Position numbers and translations under genes: made by a program. A stretch of 64,000 nucleotides of DNA, taken from positions 179,641 to 243,640 of the forward strand of contig JAFKGE010000015.1 of NCBI GenBank assembly GCA_017307865.1, given 5' to 3'. The stretch is from Burkholderiales bacterium. Its GTDB lineage: Bacteria > Pseudomonadota > Gammaproteobacteria > Burkholderiales > Burkholderiaceae_C. How positions within the stretch are numbered: the first letter of the stretch is position 1; the number at the start of each line of letters is the position of its first letter. The notes under the pieces were generated by a model. It did not search any database and was not told where the DNA came from. It saw only the letters and a program-made list of their open reading frames with translations. Positions 1 to 8,445 of the stretch are shown here, piece after piece.

Positions 1-2105
1 TCGATGACCGGCACCTCACGAAAGCTCAGGATGGGGTAGCTGCCCCATTCGCGGCTGGCGGGCAGCTGGGTGGCGCTGTCGATGCGCAGCTGCTCCTTGA
101 GCGCGCGGCTGGTGGTCTGCAGCACGTTGCCGTGCACCTGGTGCTCCACCCCCGCCGGGTTGACGACCAGGCCCGCATCGTGCCCCACCACCACGCGCCT
201 GACGTGCACCTCGCCGGTGGAGCGGTTGACATCCACGTCGGCCACCCAGGCCGACCAGGCCGCGCCGAAGCCCGGCCACTTGCTGTGCACATAGCGCGCA
301 TAGGCCACGCCCTGGCCTTGCAGCCAGTCGCCGCGGGCGCCCTGCTGCTGCGGCGTGGTGTGGGGCTGCCAGCCGGCGCGCGTGGCGGTGGCCTGCAGCA
401 GCTCGTGGGCACGTGGGTCTTTCAGGTATTGCAGGCGAAAGGCCACCGGGTCGGCGCCCGCGGCGTGGGCCAATTCGTCGATGTAGCTCTCGTGCGCAAA
501 GCTGTTGGGCAGGGCCGACACGCCGCGCAGCCAGGCCGCGCGCAGGATGGGCGCCATGTCGTTGATGGTGACGCGCAGATCGGCGATGTCATACGGCGGG
601 CGCGCGGTGCGATCGCCCATGGCGAAGGCGTGCGCACCGGGTTCCACCGCGCGCGTCAGCAGCAGGGCCAGCGTGGGCGCGGCATTGGACGGGTAGCTGC
701 TGCGAAAGTCGTAGCCGGCGATGCCGCCCTCGGCCGTCACGCCGCCGCGCACTTCCATCAGCTGCGCGGCGCCCTTGGGCTCCCACAGGTTTTCCTGTTC
801 GCGCGTGAGCTGCACGCGCACCGGCGCGCCCACGGCGCGGGCGAGCAACGCCGCATCGGCCGCCACGTCGTCTGCGCCGTTGCGGCCGTAGCAGCCCGAG
901 GCCTCCAGCCGCACCACGTCGATGGCCACGTCGGGCAGGCCCAGCAGGCGCGACAAATCGGCGCGCAGCGCATGCGGGTGCTGGCTGCCGGCGTACACGC
1001 GCAGCGTGGGCGCCTCGCCTTCACCACGCCAGTCGGCCACCGCACACGAGGGGCCGATGGACGCGTGCAGCTGGTACGGCCACACATAGGTGCGCTCCAG
1101 CACCTGGCTGGCACCGGCCAGCGCCGCGTCGACGTCGCCCTCGTCGACCACCTGGCGCGCGGTGGCGGGGTTGTCGCGCAGGGCCTGGGCCACGTCGCCC
1201 AGCGGTGGCATGCCGGGCCAGGGCTTCCAGCGCACGACGAGCTGGGCGGCGGCCTGCTCGGCCTGCTCCTCGCGCTCGGCCACCACGCCGACGAAGTCGC
1301 GGATCACCACCACGGCGCGAAGACCCGGGATGTGCGCGATCGAGCGTTCGTCCACCGATTCGAGCGTGTTGCCGATGAACTCGCCGTGGTCGGCCCCGGC
1401 ATACGGCGGGCGCAACACGCGGCCATGCAGCATGCCGGGCAGGCGCACGTCGTGCACGAACACCGCCTCGCCGAAGGCCTTGGCGGCGATGTCCACGCGC
1501 GGCGCACTCTGGCCGACCACCCGGTGCTCGGCCACGGGCTTGACGGGAACGTCGGCATCCAGCGTCAGCACCACGCGCCGGCCTTGCAGCAGCTCGCCAT
1601 AGCCCACGCCGCGCGCGGCATCGCCGCTGACACTGACGTGGCCCGCATCGGCGCGCAGTTGATCGGGCGCCACCTGCAGCCGCTCGGCCGCCTGCGCCAG
1701 CAGCCAGGCACGCGCCTGCGCCGCCGCCTGGCGCAGCGGCACGGCGCTGATCTGGATGGAAGCGCTGGCAATGGTGGGGCCCTGGTTGGGCGCGCGGCCG
1801 GTGTCGCCCAACACCATGTCCACCTGGTCCATCCGCAGGTCCAGCTCCTCGGCCACGATCTGCCCCAGCGCGGTGCGGATGCCGGTGCCCAGATCGACGT
1901 GACCGTTCAGCCCCAACGCGGTGCCATCGTCCCACACCGCCAGCAGGATCTCGACCCCCTCGGCGGGGTTGCTGGCGATGAACGGGGGTTGCCCTGGCGT
2001 GGGTGGCGGGGGCGGCGGCGGCTCGCGTGTGACCAGCAGCACGCCCTGGGCGCGCAGGAAGTCGCCGCGCGTGCGCAGGCGGCTCAGGCGCTCGTGGCCT
2101 TGCAT
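1..2105 (-). CDS. Molybdopterin-binding large subunit of a two-subunit molybdenum hydroxylase (C-terminus cut by window edge)
   Basis: This is the large subunit of an aldehyde oxidase/xanthine dehydrogenase-type hydroxylase of the isoquinoline oxidoreductase (IorB) or nicotinate hydroxylase (NicB) style. It would bind molybdopterin and hydroxylate an N-heteroaromatic ring. Translation from the ATG at 2105 begins MQGHERLSRLR and stays open to position 1 without a stop, giving 701 visible residues. The early segment LNGHVDLGTGIRTALGQ and the final visible WGSYPILSFREVPVI are typical of the family. The usual GxGE loop with the catalytic glutamate should lie just outside the window. The gene overlaps the 2Fe-2S subunit by 22 bases and is the last visible gene of the leftward operon. 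NicB-type subunits carry a C-terminal cytochrome c extension, and whether this one does cannot be seen. The family is certain. Nicotinate as substrate is inferred from the neighbouring genes. Confidence 0.85.
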   Translation of the reverse strand, partial: MQGHERLSRLRTRGDFLRAQGVLLVTREPPPPPPPTPGQPPFIASNPAEGVEILLAVWDDGTALGLNGHVDLGTGIRTALGQIVAEELDLRMDQVDMVLGDTGRAPNQGPTIASASIQISAVPLRQAAAQARAWLLAQAAERLQVAPDQLRADAGHVSVSGDAARGVGYGELLQGRRVVLTLDADVPVKPVAEHRVVGQSAPRVDIAAKAFGEAVFVHDVRLPGMLHGRVLRPPYAGADHGEFIGNTLESVDERSIAHIPGLRAVVVIRDFVGVVAEREEQAEQAAAQLVVRWKPWPGMPPLGDVAQALRDNPATARQVVDEGDVDAALAGASQVLERTYVWPYQLHASIGPSCAVADWRGEGEAPTLRVYAGSQHPHALRADLSRLLGLPDVAIDVVRLEASGCYGRNGADDVAADAALLARAVGAPVRVQLTREQENLWEPKGAAQLMEVRGGVTAEGGIAGYDFRSSYPSNAAPTLALLLTRAVEPGAHAFAMGDRTARPPYDIADLRVTINDMAPILRAAWLRGVSALPNSFAHESYIDELAHAAGADPVAFRLQYLKDPRAHELLQATATRAGWQPHTTPQQQGARGDWLQGQGVAYARYVHSKWPGFGAAWSAWVADVDVNRSTGEVHVRRVVVGHDAGLVVNPAGVEHQVHGNVLQTTSRALKEQLRIDSATQLPASREWGSYPILSFREVPVI

Positions 2106-2587
2106 GGCATGGCTGCGACGGCGCGCTCGACCGCCGCGAGGATTTCCACGTGCGTGCCGCAGCGGCACAGGTTGCCGGCCAGCGCATCGCGCACCGCCTG
2201 CGCGCTGGGCCGGGGCTCGTGCGCCAGCAGCGCCGCGGTGGTCATGATCATGCCGTTCAGGCAGTAGCCGCACTGCGCTGCCTGCGCCTGGATGAAGGCG
2301 CTTTGCACCGGGTGCGGCCGCGCGCGATCGCCCAAGCCCTCCAGCGTGGTGACGCGCCGCCCTTGCACCTGCGCCGCCGGAATCACGCAGGCGCGCGCCG
2401 CCATGCCGTCCACATGCACCGTGCAGGCGCCGCACTGGCCCAGGCCGCAGCCGTACTTGGGGCCGTTGAGGTGCAGGTCGTGCCGCAGCACCTGCAGCAG
2501 CGTGGCCGAGCGGTCGACGGTGAGCGCGTGCCGCGCTCCGTTGACATCCACGACGATGTCCCGCATCGGGCCGCGGCCGCTCGCCAT
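2084..2587 (-). CDS. 2Fe-2S small subunit of molybdenum hydroxylase (IorA/NicA-like)
   Basis: This 167-residue protein carries the two [2Fe-2S] clusters that take electrons from the molybdenum site of its partner. The N-terminal plant-ferredoxin-like domain has Cys47, Cys52, Cys55 and Cys67 (GCGLGQCGACTVHVDG). The C-terminal helical domain has Cys106/Cys109 (CGYCLNGM) and Cys141/Cys143 (CRCG). All eight ligands are present and the length is normal for the family. The start may be Met1 or Met8. The 3' end overlaps the large subunit gene, as in ior and nic operons, and the start lies 16 bases after the marR stop. There is no separate FAD subunit gene nearby, so electrons probably leave through another carrier. 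Confidence 0.93.
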   Translation of the reverse strand: MASGRGPMRDIVVDVNGARHALTVDRSATLLQVLRHDLHLNGPKYGCGLGQCGACTVHVDGMAARACVIPAAQVQGRRVTTLEGLGDRARPHPVQSAFIQAQAAQCGYCLNGMIMTTAALLAHEPRPSAQAVRDALAGNLCRCGTHVEILAAVERAVAAMPCKATSA

Positions 2588-2603
2588 GGCAGGCGCCCGC
2601 CCC

Positions 2604-3062
2604 TCAGGCCGCGGCGGCGCCGCTGATGCGCCGCAGCAGGCGGATGAGCTGCTGGCGCTCCTCGGCGCTCAGGTCGCCGAAGGTCAGCTCGGTGATCTGC
2701 TGCGCGTGCGGCAAGGTTTCGCCCAGCGTGCGCTGGCCCTGCTCGGTCAGCGTCACGGTGGCGTGGCGCTTGTCGCCCGGCTCGTGCGCCACGCTCACCC
2801 AGTCGGTCCACTTGAGCCGCTCGACCAGGCCGCGCACCGAGGGCTCGTCCATGGCGCTCGCCTGCGCGATCTCGGCGATGGTGGCGCCGGGCCTCTCGCG
2901 CACCACGCACAGCACGACGAACTGCGCCGCGCTGAGCTGGCTGGCCGGCACCACCGACTGGAAAATGGCGGTGTGACGCTGATAGGCGCGCCGCAGCAGG
3001 TGGCCGACCTGGTCGGTCACGTGGTAGTCGGCGGATGCGTTGACGGGGCTCGCAGGGTTCAT
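2604..3062 (-). CDS. MarR-family transcriptional regulator
   Basis: This is a 152-residue winged-helix regulator. The central segment ATIAEIAQASAMDEPSVRGL is the DNA-binding helix-turn-helix, followed by the wing (DKRHATVTLTEQGQR). Such proteins usually repress catabolic or efflux genes and are released by an aromatic ligand. It sits inside the operon between livF (21 bases upstream) and the 2Fe-2S subunit gene (16 bases downstream), so it is probably autoregulated and responds to the pathway substrate or an intermediate. A candidate operator lies upstream of the first operon gene, around 11670-11690. The ligand is unknown. Confidence 0.9.
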   Translation of the reverse strand: MNPASPVNASADYHVTDQVGHLLRRAYQRHTAIFQSVVPASQLSAAQFVVLCVVRERPGATIAEIAQASAMDEPSVRGLVERLKWTDWVSVAHEPGDKRHATVTLTEQGQRTLGETLPHAQQITELTFGDLSAEERQQLIRLLRRISGAAAA

Positions 3063-3083
3063 GGTCGGCTCCAGTCGGCGGGT

Positions 3084-3833
3084 TCAGACACTCAGGTAGG
3101 TTCGACGCACGAGTTCGGCCTGGGCCAGTTCGTCCATCGTTCCCTCGAAACGGATCTGGCCCTTTTCGAGCACGTAGGCGCGATCCGACACCAGTTCGGC
3201 GAAATGCAGGTTCTGCTCCGACAGCAGGATGCTCACGCCCTTGGCCTTGAGCTCCGAGATCATGTTCGCCATCTGCTCGACGATGACCGGCGCCACGCCC
3301 TCCGACGGTTCGTCGAGCAGCACCAGGAAGGGGTTGCCCATCAGCGTGCGGCCGACGGTCAGCATCTGCTGCTCGCCGCCGCTCATGCGCCCGCCGGGAC
3401 GGTCGGGCATTTCGCCCAGATTGGGAAAGAGCTGATAGAGCTCCTGCGGCGTCCACCGGGGCGCGGCCGAGCCGTCGGGCCAGCGGCGCGGCGGCTGGCG
3501 GCCGACCTCGAGGTTCTCGGTCACCGTCAGGTCGACGAAGATGCGCCGGTCCTCGGGCACGAAGCCCATGCCCAGCGCGGCGATCTGGTAAGGCTGGCGC
3601 GCGGAGATGTCGCGCTGCATGAACTGCACCGTGCCCTTGCGCTTGTCCATCAGGCCCATCAGGGTCTTGAGCGTGGTGGACTTGCCGGCGCCGTTGCGCC
3701 CCATCAGGGCCACCACCTCGCCACGGCGCACCTGCAGGTTCAGGTCGAACAGGATTTGCGCCGCGCCATACCAGGCGCACAGGCCGTGCGCGTCCAGCAG
3801 CACGTCGGCGGGATCGGGGTGCGCCGCCGTCAT
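3084..3833 (-). CDS. Branched-chain-type ABC transporter ATP-binding protein LivF
   Basis: This 249-residue ATPase belongs to the HAAT (Liv) importer family and powers uptake together with LivG. It has Walker A GRNGAGKS, the signature MSGGEQQM and Walker B LVLLDEPSEG. The start at 3833 (MTAAHPDPADVL) overlaps the livG stop as ATGA, a sign of translational coupling. HAAT systems in betaproteobacteria often import aromatic or dicarboxylic acids rather than amino acids, and the setting suggests a heteroaromatic carboxylate. Confidence 0.92.
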   Translation of the reverse strand: MTAAHPDPADVLLDAHGLCAWYGAAQILFDLNLQVRRGEVVALMGRNGAGKSTTLKTLMGLMDKRKGTVQFMQRDISARQPYQIAALGMGFVPEDRRIFVDLTVTENLEVGRQPPRRWPDGSAAPRWTPQELYQLFPNLGEMPDRPGGRMSGGEQQMLTVGRTLMGNPFLVLLDEPSEGVAPVIVEQMANMISELKAKGVSILLSEQNLHFAELVSDRAYVLEKGQIRFEGTMDELAQAELVRRTYLSV

Positions 3834-4618
3834 GCCGCCTGCTCCTGCGCGGCCCGCGCGCCGCGCCGCTCGAAGGTCTTGCCACTGCCGAAGTACACCT
3901 CCTGCACCTTGGGGTCGTTGCGGATGGCCTCGGCCCGACCTTCGGCGATCAGGCGCCCGCGCGCCAGCACCACCATGCGGTCGGCGTAGGCGAACACCAC
4001 GTCCATGCTGTGCTCGGTGAACAGCACGGCGATGCCGCGCTCCACCACCAGCTTCTTGGTCAGCGCCATCAGTTCGTTGCGCTCCTTGGGCGCCATGCCG
4101 GCGGTGGGCTCGTCCATCAGCAACAGCTTGGGATTGTTGGCCATGGCCACGGCCAGCTCCACGCGCTTGACGTCGCCATAGGCCAGCACGCTGCACGGCC
4201 GATCGGCCTGCGCGGCCATGCCCACCCGGTCCAGCAGGTCCAGCGCGTCGCTGCGCCGATGCCGCGCGGCCGGCGCCCACAGCGAAAACAGCTTGCGGTC
4301 TTGCGACAGCAGCGCCATCTGAACGTTCTCGACCACGGTGAGCGAGGAGAACGTGGCGGCGATCTGGAAGGTGCGCCCCACCCCCAGGCGCCAGATCTGG
4401 CGCGGCTGCAGGCCCACCAGCTCGGTGCCGTCCAGCCGGATCGAGCCGCGGTCGGCGCGCAACTGGCCGTTGACCATGTTGAAGGTGGTGGACTTGCCCG
4501 CGCCGTTGGGCCCGATCAGCGCCAGCAGTTCGCCGGCCTGCAGCTGGAAGTTGATGCCGTCCACGGCCTTGACGCCGCCGAAGGACTTGCCCAGGTTCTC
4601 GACTTGCAGCAGGCTCAT
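3830..4618 (-). CDS. Branched-chain-type ABC transporter ATP-binding protein LivG
   Basis: This is the 262-residue partner ATPase of the Liv importer. Walker A is GPNGAGKST and Walker B LLLMDEPTAG, and the H-loop lies in FTEHSMDVVF. The signature region reads LAYGDVKRVE, where LSYGxQR is more usual, so the glutamine is replaced by valine. The start MSLLQVENLG at 4618 overlaps the livHM stop by ATGA, and its own stop overlaps livF. The C-terminal tail (RRGARAAQEQAA) is slightly longer than average. Confidence 0.92.
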   Translation of the reverse strand: MSLLQVENLGKSFGGVKAVDGINFQLQAGELLALIGPNGAGKSTTFNMVNGQLRADRGSIRLDGTELVGLQPRQIWRLGVGRTFQIAATFSSLTVVENVQMALLSQDRKLFSLWAPAARHRRSDALDLLDRVGMAAQADRPCSVLAYGDVKRVELAVAMANNPKLLLMDEPTAGMAPKERNELMALTKKLVVERGIAVLFTEHSMDVVFAYADRMVVLARGRLIAEGRAEAIRNDPKVQEVYFGSGKTFERRGARAAQEQAA

Positions 4619-6510
4619 CGCGCGCCCCCGGCCGGCAGCCGCCGCGCCTGCCACAGCTGGCCGAAAAAGCCCGCGATGCCCTGCGGAAACAGCAGCACCA
4701 GGATCAGGATCACCGCGCCCAGCAGCGCATGCCAGTAGTCGGTGCTGCGCGCCATCACGTCCTGCAGCCAGGTGTAGCTGACGGCGCCCACCACCGGGCC
4801 GACGAGGGTCTGGATGCCGCCCAGCAGCACCATCACCAGGCCGTCGACCGACTTGCCCACGCCCAGCGTCTCGGGCGAGATGCTGCCCTTGGAAAACGCG
4901 AACAGCGCCCCCGCCACGCCGGCAAAGCCGCCGGCGATGGCAAAGGCCGCCCATTGCTGGCGCTTGACATCGATGCCGATGGCGTCGGCGCGCAGCGGCG
5001 AGTCGCGCCCGGCCCGCATGGCGTAACCGAAGGGCGAAAACAGGAAGCGGCGCAGCAGCCACAGCGCCAGCAGCACCAGCGCCAGGGTGAGGTAGTAGTA
5101 GGCCTGCTTGCCCGCCAGCCAAGGCGCAGGCCACACGCCCGTCAGGCCGTTGCTGCCGCCGGTGACGGCGTCCCACTGATAGACGCCCGCCCACACGATC
5201 TGCGCGAACGCCAGCGTCAGCATCGCCAGATAGACACCGGTCAGGCGCACGCAGAACCAGCCCACGATCAACGCGCCCACGGCAGCCACCAGCGGGCCCA
5301 CCACCAGCGCCACCTCCATCGGCAGGCCCAGCCTGCGCACCGCCAGCGCCGCACCGTAGGCCCCCAGGCCGAAATAGGCCGCATGGCCGAAGGAATGCAT
5401 GCCGGCCGGCCCCATGATGAAGTGCAGGCTGGCGGCAAACAGCGCGGCCACCAGCAGGTCGATGGCGAGCACCACGGCATAGGCGTCGCTGCTGGACACG
5501 GCCGGCAGGCTGATCAGCGCCAGCACCACGAAGGCAGCCACGCCCAGCGCCGTCCGGTCGGCCGGGCGAATCGGCAACTCGGCCTCGCCCATCACGCGCG
5601 GCGCGGCCTGCGGCTTGCCCATCAGGCCCCAGGGGCGCACCACCAGCACCACGGCCATGACCGCGAACTCGGCCACCAGCGTCAGTTTGGAAAACGAAAT
5701 TTCAAGGTCGAAGACATCGACCAGCCCCAGCCAGATGCACACGGCCTTGATCTCCGACACCAGCAGCGCCGCCACGAAGGCGCCCGGAATGGAGCCCATG
5801 CCGCCCACCACCACCACCACGAAGGCCGAGCCGATGATGTTCAGGTCCATCTCCAGGTTGGCCGGCTCGCGCGGCAGCTGCAGCGCGCCGCCCAGACCCG
5901 CCAGCGCCGCGCCCAGCGCGAACACCGCCGTGAACAGCCACACCTGGTTGACGCCCAGCGCGCCCACCATCTCGCGGTCTTGCGTGGCCGCGCGCACCAG
6001 CGTGCCCCAGCGCGTGCGCGTGAACAGCAGCCACAGCGCGCCCAGCACGATGGGGCCGACCACGATCAGGAACAGGTCGTAGGTGGGAAAGTTGCGCCCC
6101 AGGATGGCCACCGCGCCCTTCATGCCGGGCGCGCGCGGGCCCAGCAGCTCCTCGGGGCCGAACAGCCACAGCATGGCGTCCTTGATCACCAGCACCAGGG
6201 CGAAGGTGGCCAGCAGTTGGAACAGCTCGGGCGCGCGGTAGATGCGCCGCAGCACCGTCATCTCCACCACCACGCCCAGCAGCCCCACCACCAGCGCGGC
6301 GACCGGCACCGCGACCCAGAAGCCCAGCCAGTCCAGCCGCTCGACCAGCGCGTAGGCCACGTAGATGCCGACCATGTAGAACGAGCCGTGGGCGAAGTTG
6401 ACGATGCGGGTGACGCCGAAGATCAGCGACAGCCCCGCCGACACCAGAAACAGCGACGAAGCTCCGGCCAGGCCGTTGAGCAGCTGGACCGCCAGGCCGG
6501 ACAGGTTCAT
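4615..6510 (-). CDS. Fused LivH-LivM permease of the Liv-type ABC importer
   Basis: This 631-residue membrane protein joins the two permease subunits of a HAAT importer in one chain. Residues 1 to about 295 match LivH (MNLSGLAVQLLNGLAGASS, later SAFVVVVVGGMGSIPGAFVA). Residues from about 320 match LivM (FIMGPAGMHSFGHAAYFGLG, GGIQTLVGPVVGAVSYTW). A linker rich in charged residues (about 296-320) separates them. The reading frame is continuous, so this is a true fusion. It lies between the binding protein gene (60 bases upstream) and livG (ATGA overlap). Confidence 0.92.
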   Translation of the reverse strand: MNLSGLAVQLLNGLAGASSLFLVSAGLSLIFGVTRIVNFAHGSFYMVGIYVAYALVERLDWLGFWVAVPVAALVVGLLGVVVEMTVLRRIYRAPELFQLLATFALVLVIKDAMLWLFGPEELLGPRAPGMKGAVAILGRNFPTYDLFLIVVGPIVLGALWLLFTRTRWGTLVRAATQDREMVGALGVNQVWLFTAVFALGAALAGLGGALQLPREPANLEMDLNIIGSAFVVVVVGGMGSIPGAFVAALLVSEIKAVCIWLGLVDVFDLEISFSKLTLVAEFAVMAVVLVVRPWGLMGKPQAAPRVMGEAELPIRPADRTALGVAAFVVLALISLPAVSSSDAYAVVLAIDLLVAALFAASLHFIMGPAGMHSFGHAAYFGLGAYGAALAVRRLGLPMEVALVVGPLVAAVGALIVGWFCVRLTGVYLAMLTLAFAQIVWAGVYQWDAVTGGSNGLTGVWPAPWLAGKQAYYYLTLALVLLALWLLRRFLFSPFGYAMRAGRDSPLRADAIGIDVKRQQWAAFAIAGGFAGVAGALFAFSKGSISPETLGVGKSVDGLVMVLLGGIQTLVGPVVGAVSYTWLQDVMARSTDYWHALLGAVILILVLLFPQGIAGFFGQLWQARRLPAGGAR

Positions 6511-6570
6511 GCGCCGGGCCCCGTGCCAAAGCAGCGCCCAGCCGGGTGCTTCATCGCCGTCGTCATCAGA

Positions 6571-7785
6571 TCAATCCGCCGGACGCAGCTTCTTGACTTC
6601 GGCGGCCGAGGGCAAGAACTTGGCGCCGTCCATGTAGCGGAAGTCCACCATCACGCCCTTGCCATCCACGTTCTTGGTGCGGCCCACGTAGGCGCCCATG
6701 GTCGACTGGTGGTCTTCGGGGCGGTACACGATGGGACCGAAGGGCGTCACCACATTCAGTCCGCTGAAGGCGACGACCAATTTCTCGGAATCGGTGGAGC
6801 CGGCCTTTTTCACGCCCGCCTCGATCGACTTGACGGCCGAGTAGCCCACCACCGAGCCCAGGCGCGGGTAGTCCTTGAACTTGGCCTGGTAGGCCTTCAG
6901 GAAGGCCTCGTGCTCGGGCGTCTTGATGCCGTACCACGGGTAGCCCGTCACCAGCCAGCCATTGGGCGCGTCGTCCTTGAGCGGGTCGAGGTAGTCGGGC
7001 TCGCCGGTCAGCAGGCTGGCCACCTCGATGCCCTTGAACAGGCCGCGCGTGTTGCCTTCGCGCACGAACTTGGTCAGGTCGGCGCCGAACAGCACGTTGA
7101 AGATGGCGTCGGGCTTGGCGTCGGCCAGCGCCTGCACCACGCTGCCAGCGTCCACCTTGCCCAGCGGCGGGGCCTGCTCGGCCACGAACTCGACATCGGG
7201 CTGCGCCGCCTTCAGCAAGGTCTTGAAGCTGGCCGCGGCCGACTGGCCGTATTCGTAGTTGGGGTAGACCAGCGCCCAGCGCTTTTTCTTCATCGCCACC
7301 ACGTCGGGGATCAGCATGGCCACCTGCATGTAGGTGGAGGCGCGCAGGCGGTAGGTGTAGCGGTTGCCGTCGGCCCAGACGATCTTGTCCGTCAGCGGCT
7401 CGCCGGCCAGAAAAAAGGTCTTCTTCTGCTTGGCAAAATCCGTCAGCGCCAGACCGATGTTGGACAGGAAGCCGCCCATCAGCACGTCCACCTTCTCGCG
7501 CGAGAGCAGTTCCTCGGCGGCGCGCACGGCCTCGCCGGGGTTGGCGTTGTCGTCGCGAATCACCAGCTCGACCTTGCGCCCCAGCAGGCCACCGGAGGCG
7601 TTGATCTCGTCCACCGCCAGTTCCATGCCCTTCTTGTAGGGCTCCAGGAAAGCGGGTTGCGCCTTGTAGCTGTTGATCTCGCCGATCTTGAGCGTGCCCT
7701 GCGCCTGGACGCCCGCCGCCAGCATCAGGCCCGCGGCGGCGGCCAACAGGGCGCGGCGCGGGGCGTTCATCTTGAATTTGGACAT
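6571..7785 (-). CDS. Liv-type ABC transporter periplasmic substrate-binding protein
   Basis: This is a 404-residue periplasmic binding protein (Peripla_BP_6 family). The ATG at 7785 (MSKFKMNAPRRALLAAAAG) is chosen because it follows AAGGAAGGAACGATC, a good ribosome site, and gives a clean signal peptide ending near VQAQG. The mature part (GTLKIGEINSYKAQP) opens like other HAAT binding proteins. It heads the transporter part of the operon. The ligand cannot be read from sequence. Nicotinate or a related pyridine carboxylate is inferred from neighbours. Confidence 0.9.
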   Translation of the reverse strand: MSKFKMNAPRRALLAAAAGLMLAAGVQAQGTLKIGEINSYKAQPAFLEPYKKGMELAVDEINASGGLLGRKVELVIRDDNANPGEAVRAAEELLSREKVDVLMGGFLSNIGLALTDFAKQKKTFFLAGEPLTDKIVWADGNRYTYRLRASTYMQVAMLIPDVVAMKKKRWALVYPNYEYGQSAAASFKTLLKAAQPDVEFVAEQAPPLGKVDAGSVVQALADAKPDAIFNVLFGADLTKFVREGNTRGLFKGIEVASLLTGEPDYLDPLKDDAPNGWLVTGYPWYGIKTPEHEAFLKAYQAKFKDYPRLGSVVGYSAVKSIEAGVKKAGSTDSEKLVVAFSGLNVVTPFGPIVYRPEDHQSTMGAYVGRTKNVDGKGVMVDFRYMDGAKFLPSAAEVKKLRPAD

Positions 7786-7837
7786 GATCGTTCCTTCCTT
7801 GATTGAATCAGTCGTCGAACACATTTTCAGAGGCCGC

Positions 7838-8422
7838 TTACCTCAATCCGTCTTCACCCTTGATCTCGGCGACCTGCAGGCCGCCGATGCGCGGCAGCGG
7901 GCGCCCGCTGTCGGTAACGGCCACGGCCACCACGATTTCATTGGCGCGCGGCGCATCGGACACGCGCGCCTCGATGGCGTCGAAGTGGCTGCGCACGAAG
8001 GCGGCGTCCTTGTGACCCAGGGGCACGTCCACGGCCGTGCCCAGGCCACCGCGCTTCTTGGCCGAGGGCACCAGCGCGGCGCCCTTCTCGACCGCCTGGC
8101 GCAGCGGCGCGCCCAGCTTGGGATGCAGCACGGCGGCGGCGTGCTCCAGCTCGCCGGCCTCGCCGACGATGGCGGCCTTGCCGTAGCTCTGCGCCTGGCC
8201 GGGCGCAATGCCCAGCGCGGCCACGCATTTTCGGCCCAGTAGCGCGCCCAGCTCCTCGCCAATGTCGATCAGGGCGTCCAGCTTGGGTTCGTAGCGGCCG
8301 GCGTAGGGGTTCTCGATCACCGCCATCGCCAGTGCGCGGCGCGTGGGCGGGTCGACGGCCTGGCCCATCTCGATGCGGGTTTCATCGACCTGCACCAGCA
8401 ATTTGCGAATCTTTGCAGCCAT
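7838..8422 (-). CDS. AA_synth (DUF1185) family protein, copy 2
   Basis: This 194-residue protein belongs to the 'amino acid synthesis' family (PF06684/DUF1185), whose biochemical role is not established to my knowledge. It begins MAAKIRKLLVQVDETRIEMG and contains NPYAGRYEPKLDALI, SYGKAAIVGEAGELEHAAA, VPSAKKRGGLGTAVDVPLGHK and RSHFDAIEARV. The same blocks occur in the same order in its neighbour. It lies 23 bases after copy 1 and 52 bases before the binding protein gene. Its place next to 6-hydroxynicotinate reductase implies a role in heteroaromatic breakdown. That is inference only. Confidence 0.85.
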   Translation of the reverse strand: MAAKIRKLLVQVDETRIEMGQAVDPPTRRALAMAVIENPYAGRYEPKLDALIDIGEELGALLGRKCVAALGIAPGQAQSYGKAAIVGEAGELEHAAAVLHPKLGAPLRQAVEKGAALVPSAKKRGGLGTAVDVPLGHKDAAFVRSHFDAIEARVSDAPRANEIVVAVAVTDSGRPLPRIGGLQVAEIKGEDGLR

Positions 8423-8445
8423 GGTGTTCCTTTCTATCAGACGGG

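Noticed and set aside
132..2267. A 711-codon open frame on the plus strand
   Set aside because: It is antisense to the molybdopterin and 2Fe-2S subunit genes. It is rich in His, Arg, Gln and Ala, as expected for the shadow of a high-GC gene, and has no family features.
4615..6510. Possible frameshift or missed stop joining livH and livM
   Set aside because: The frame is continuous with a sensible linker and the downstream gene overlaps by ATGA, so a natural fusion is more likely.
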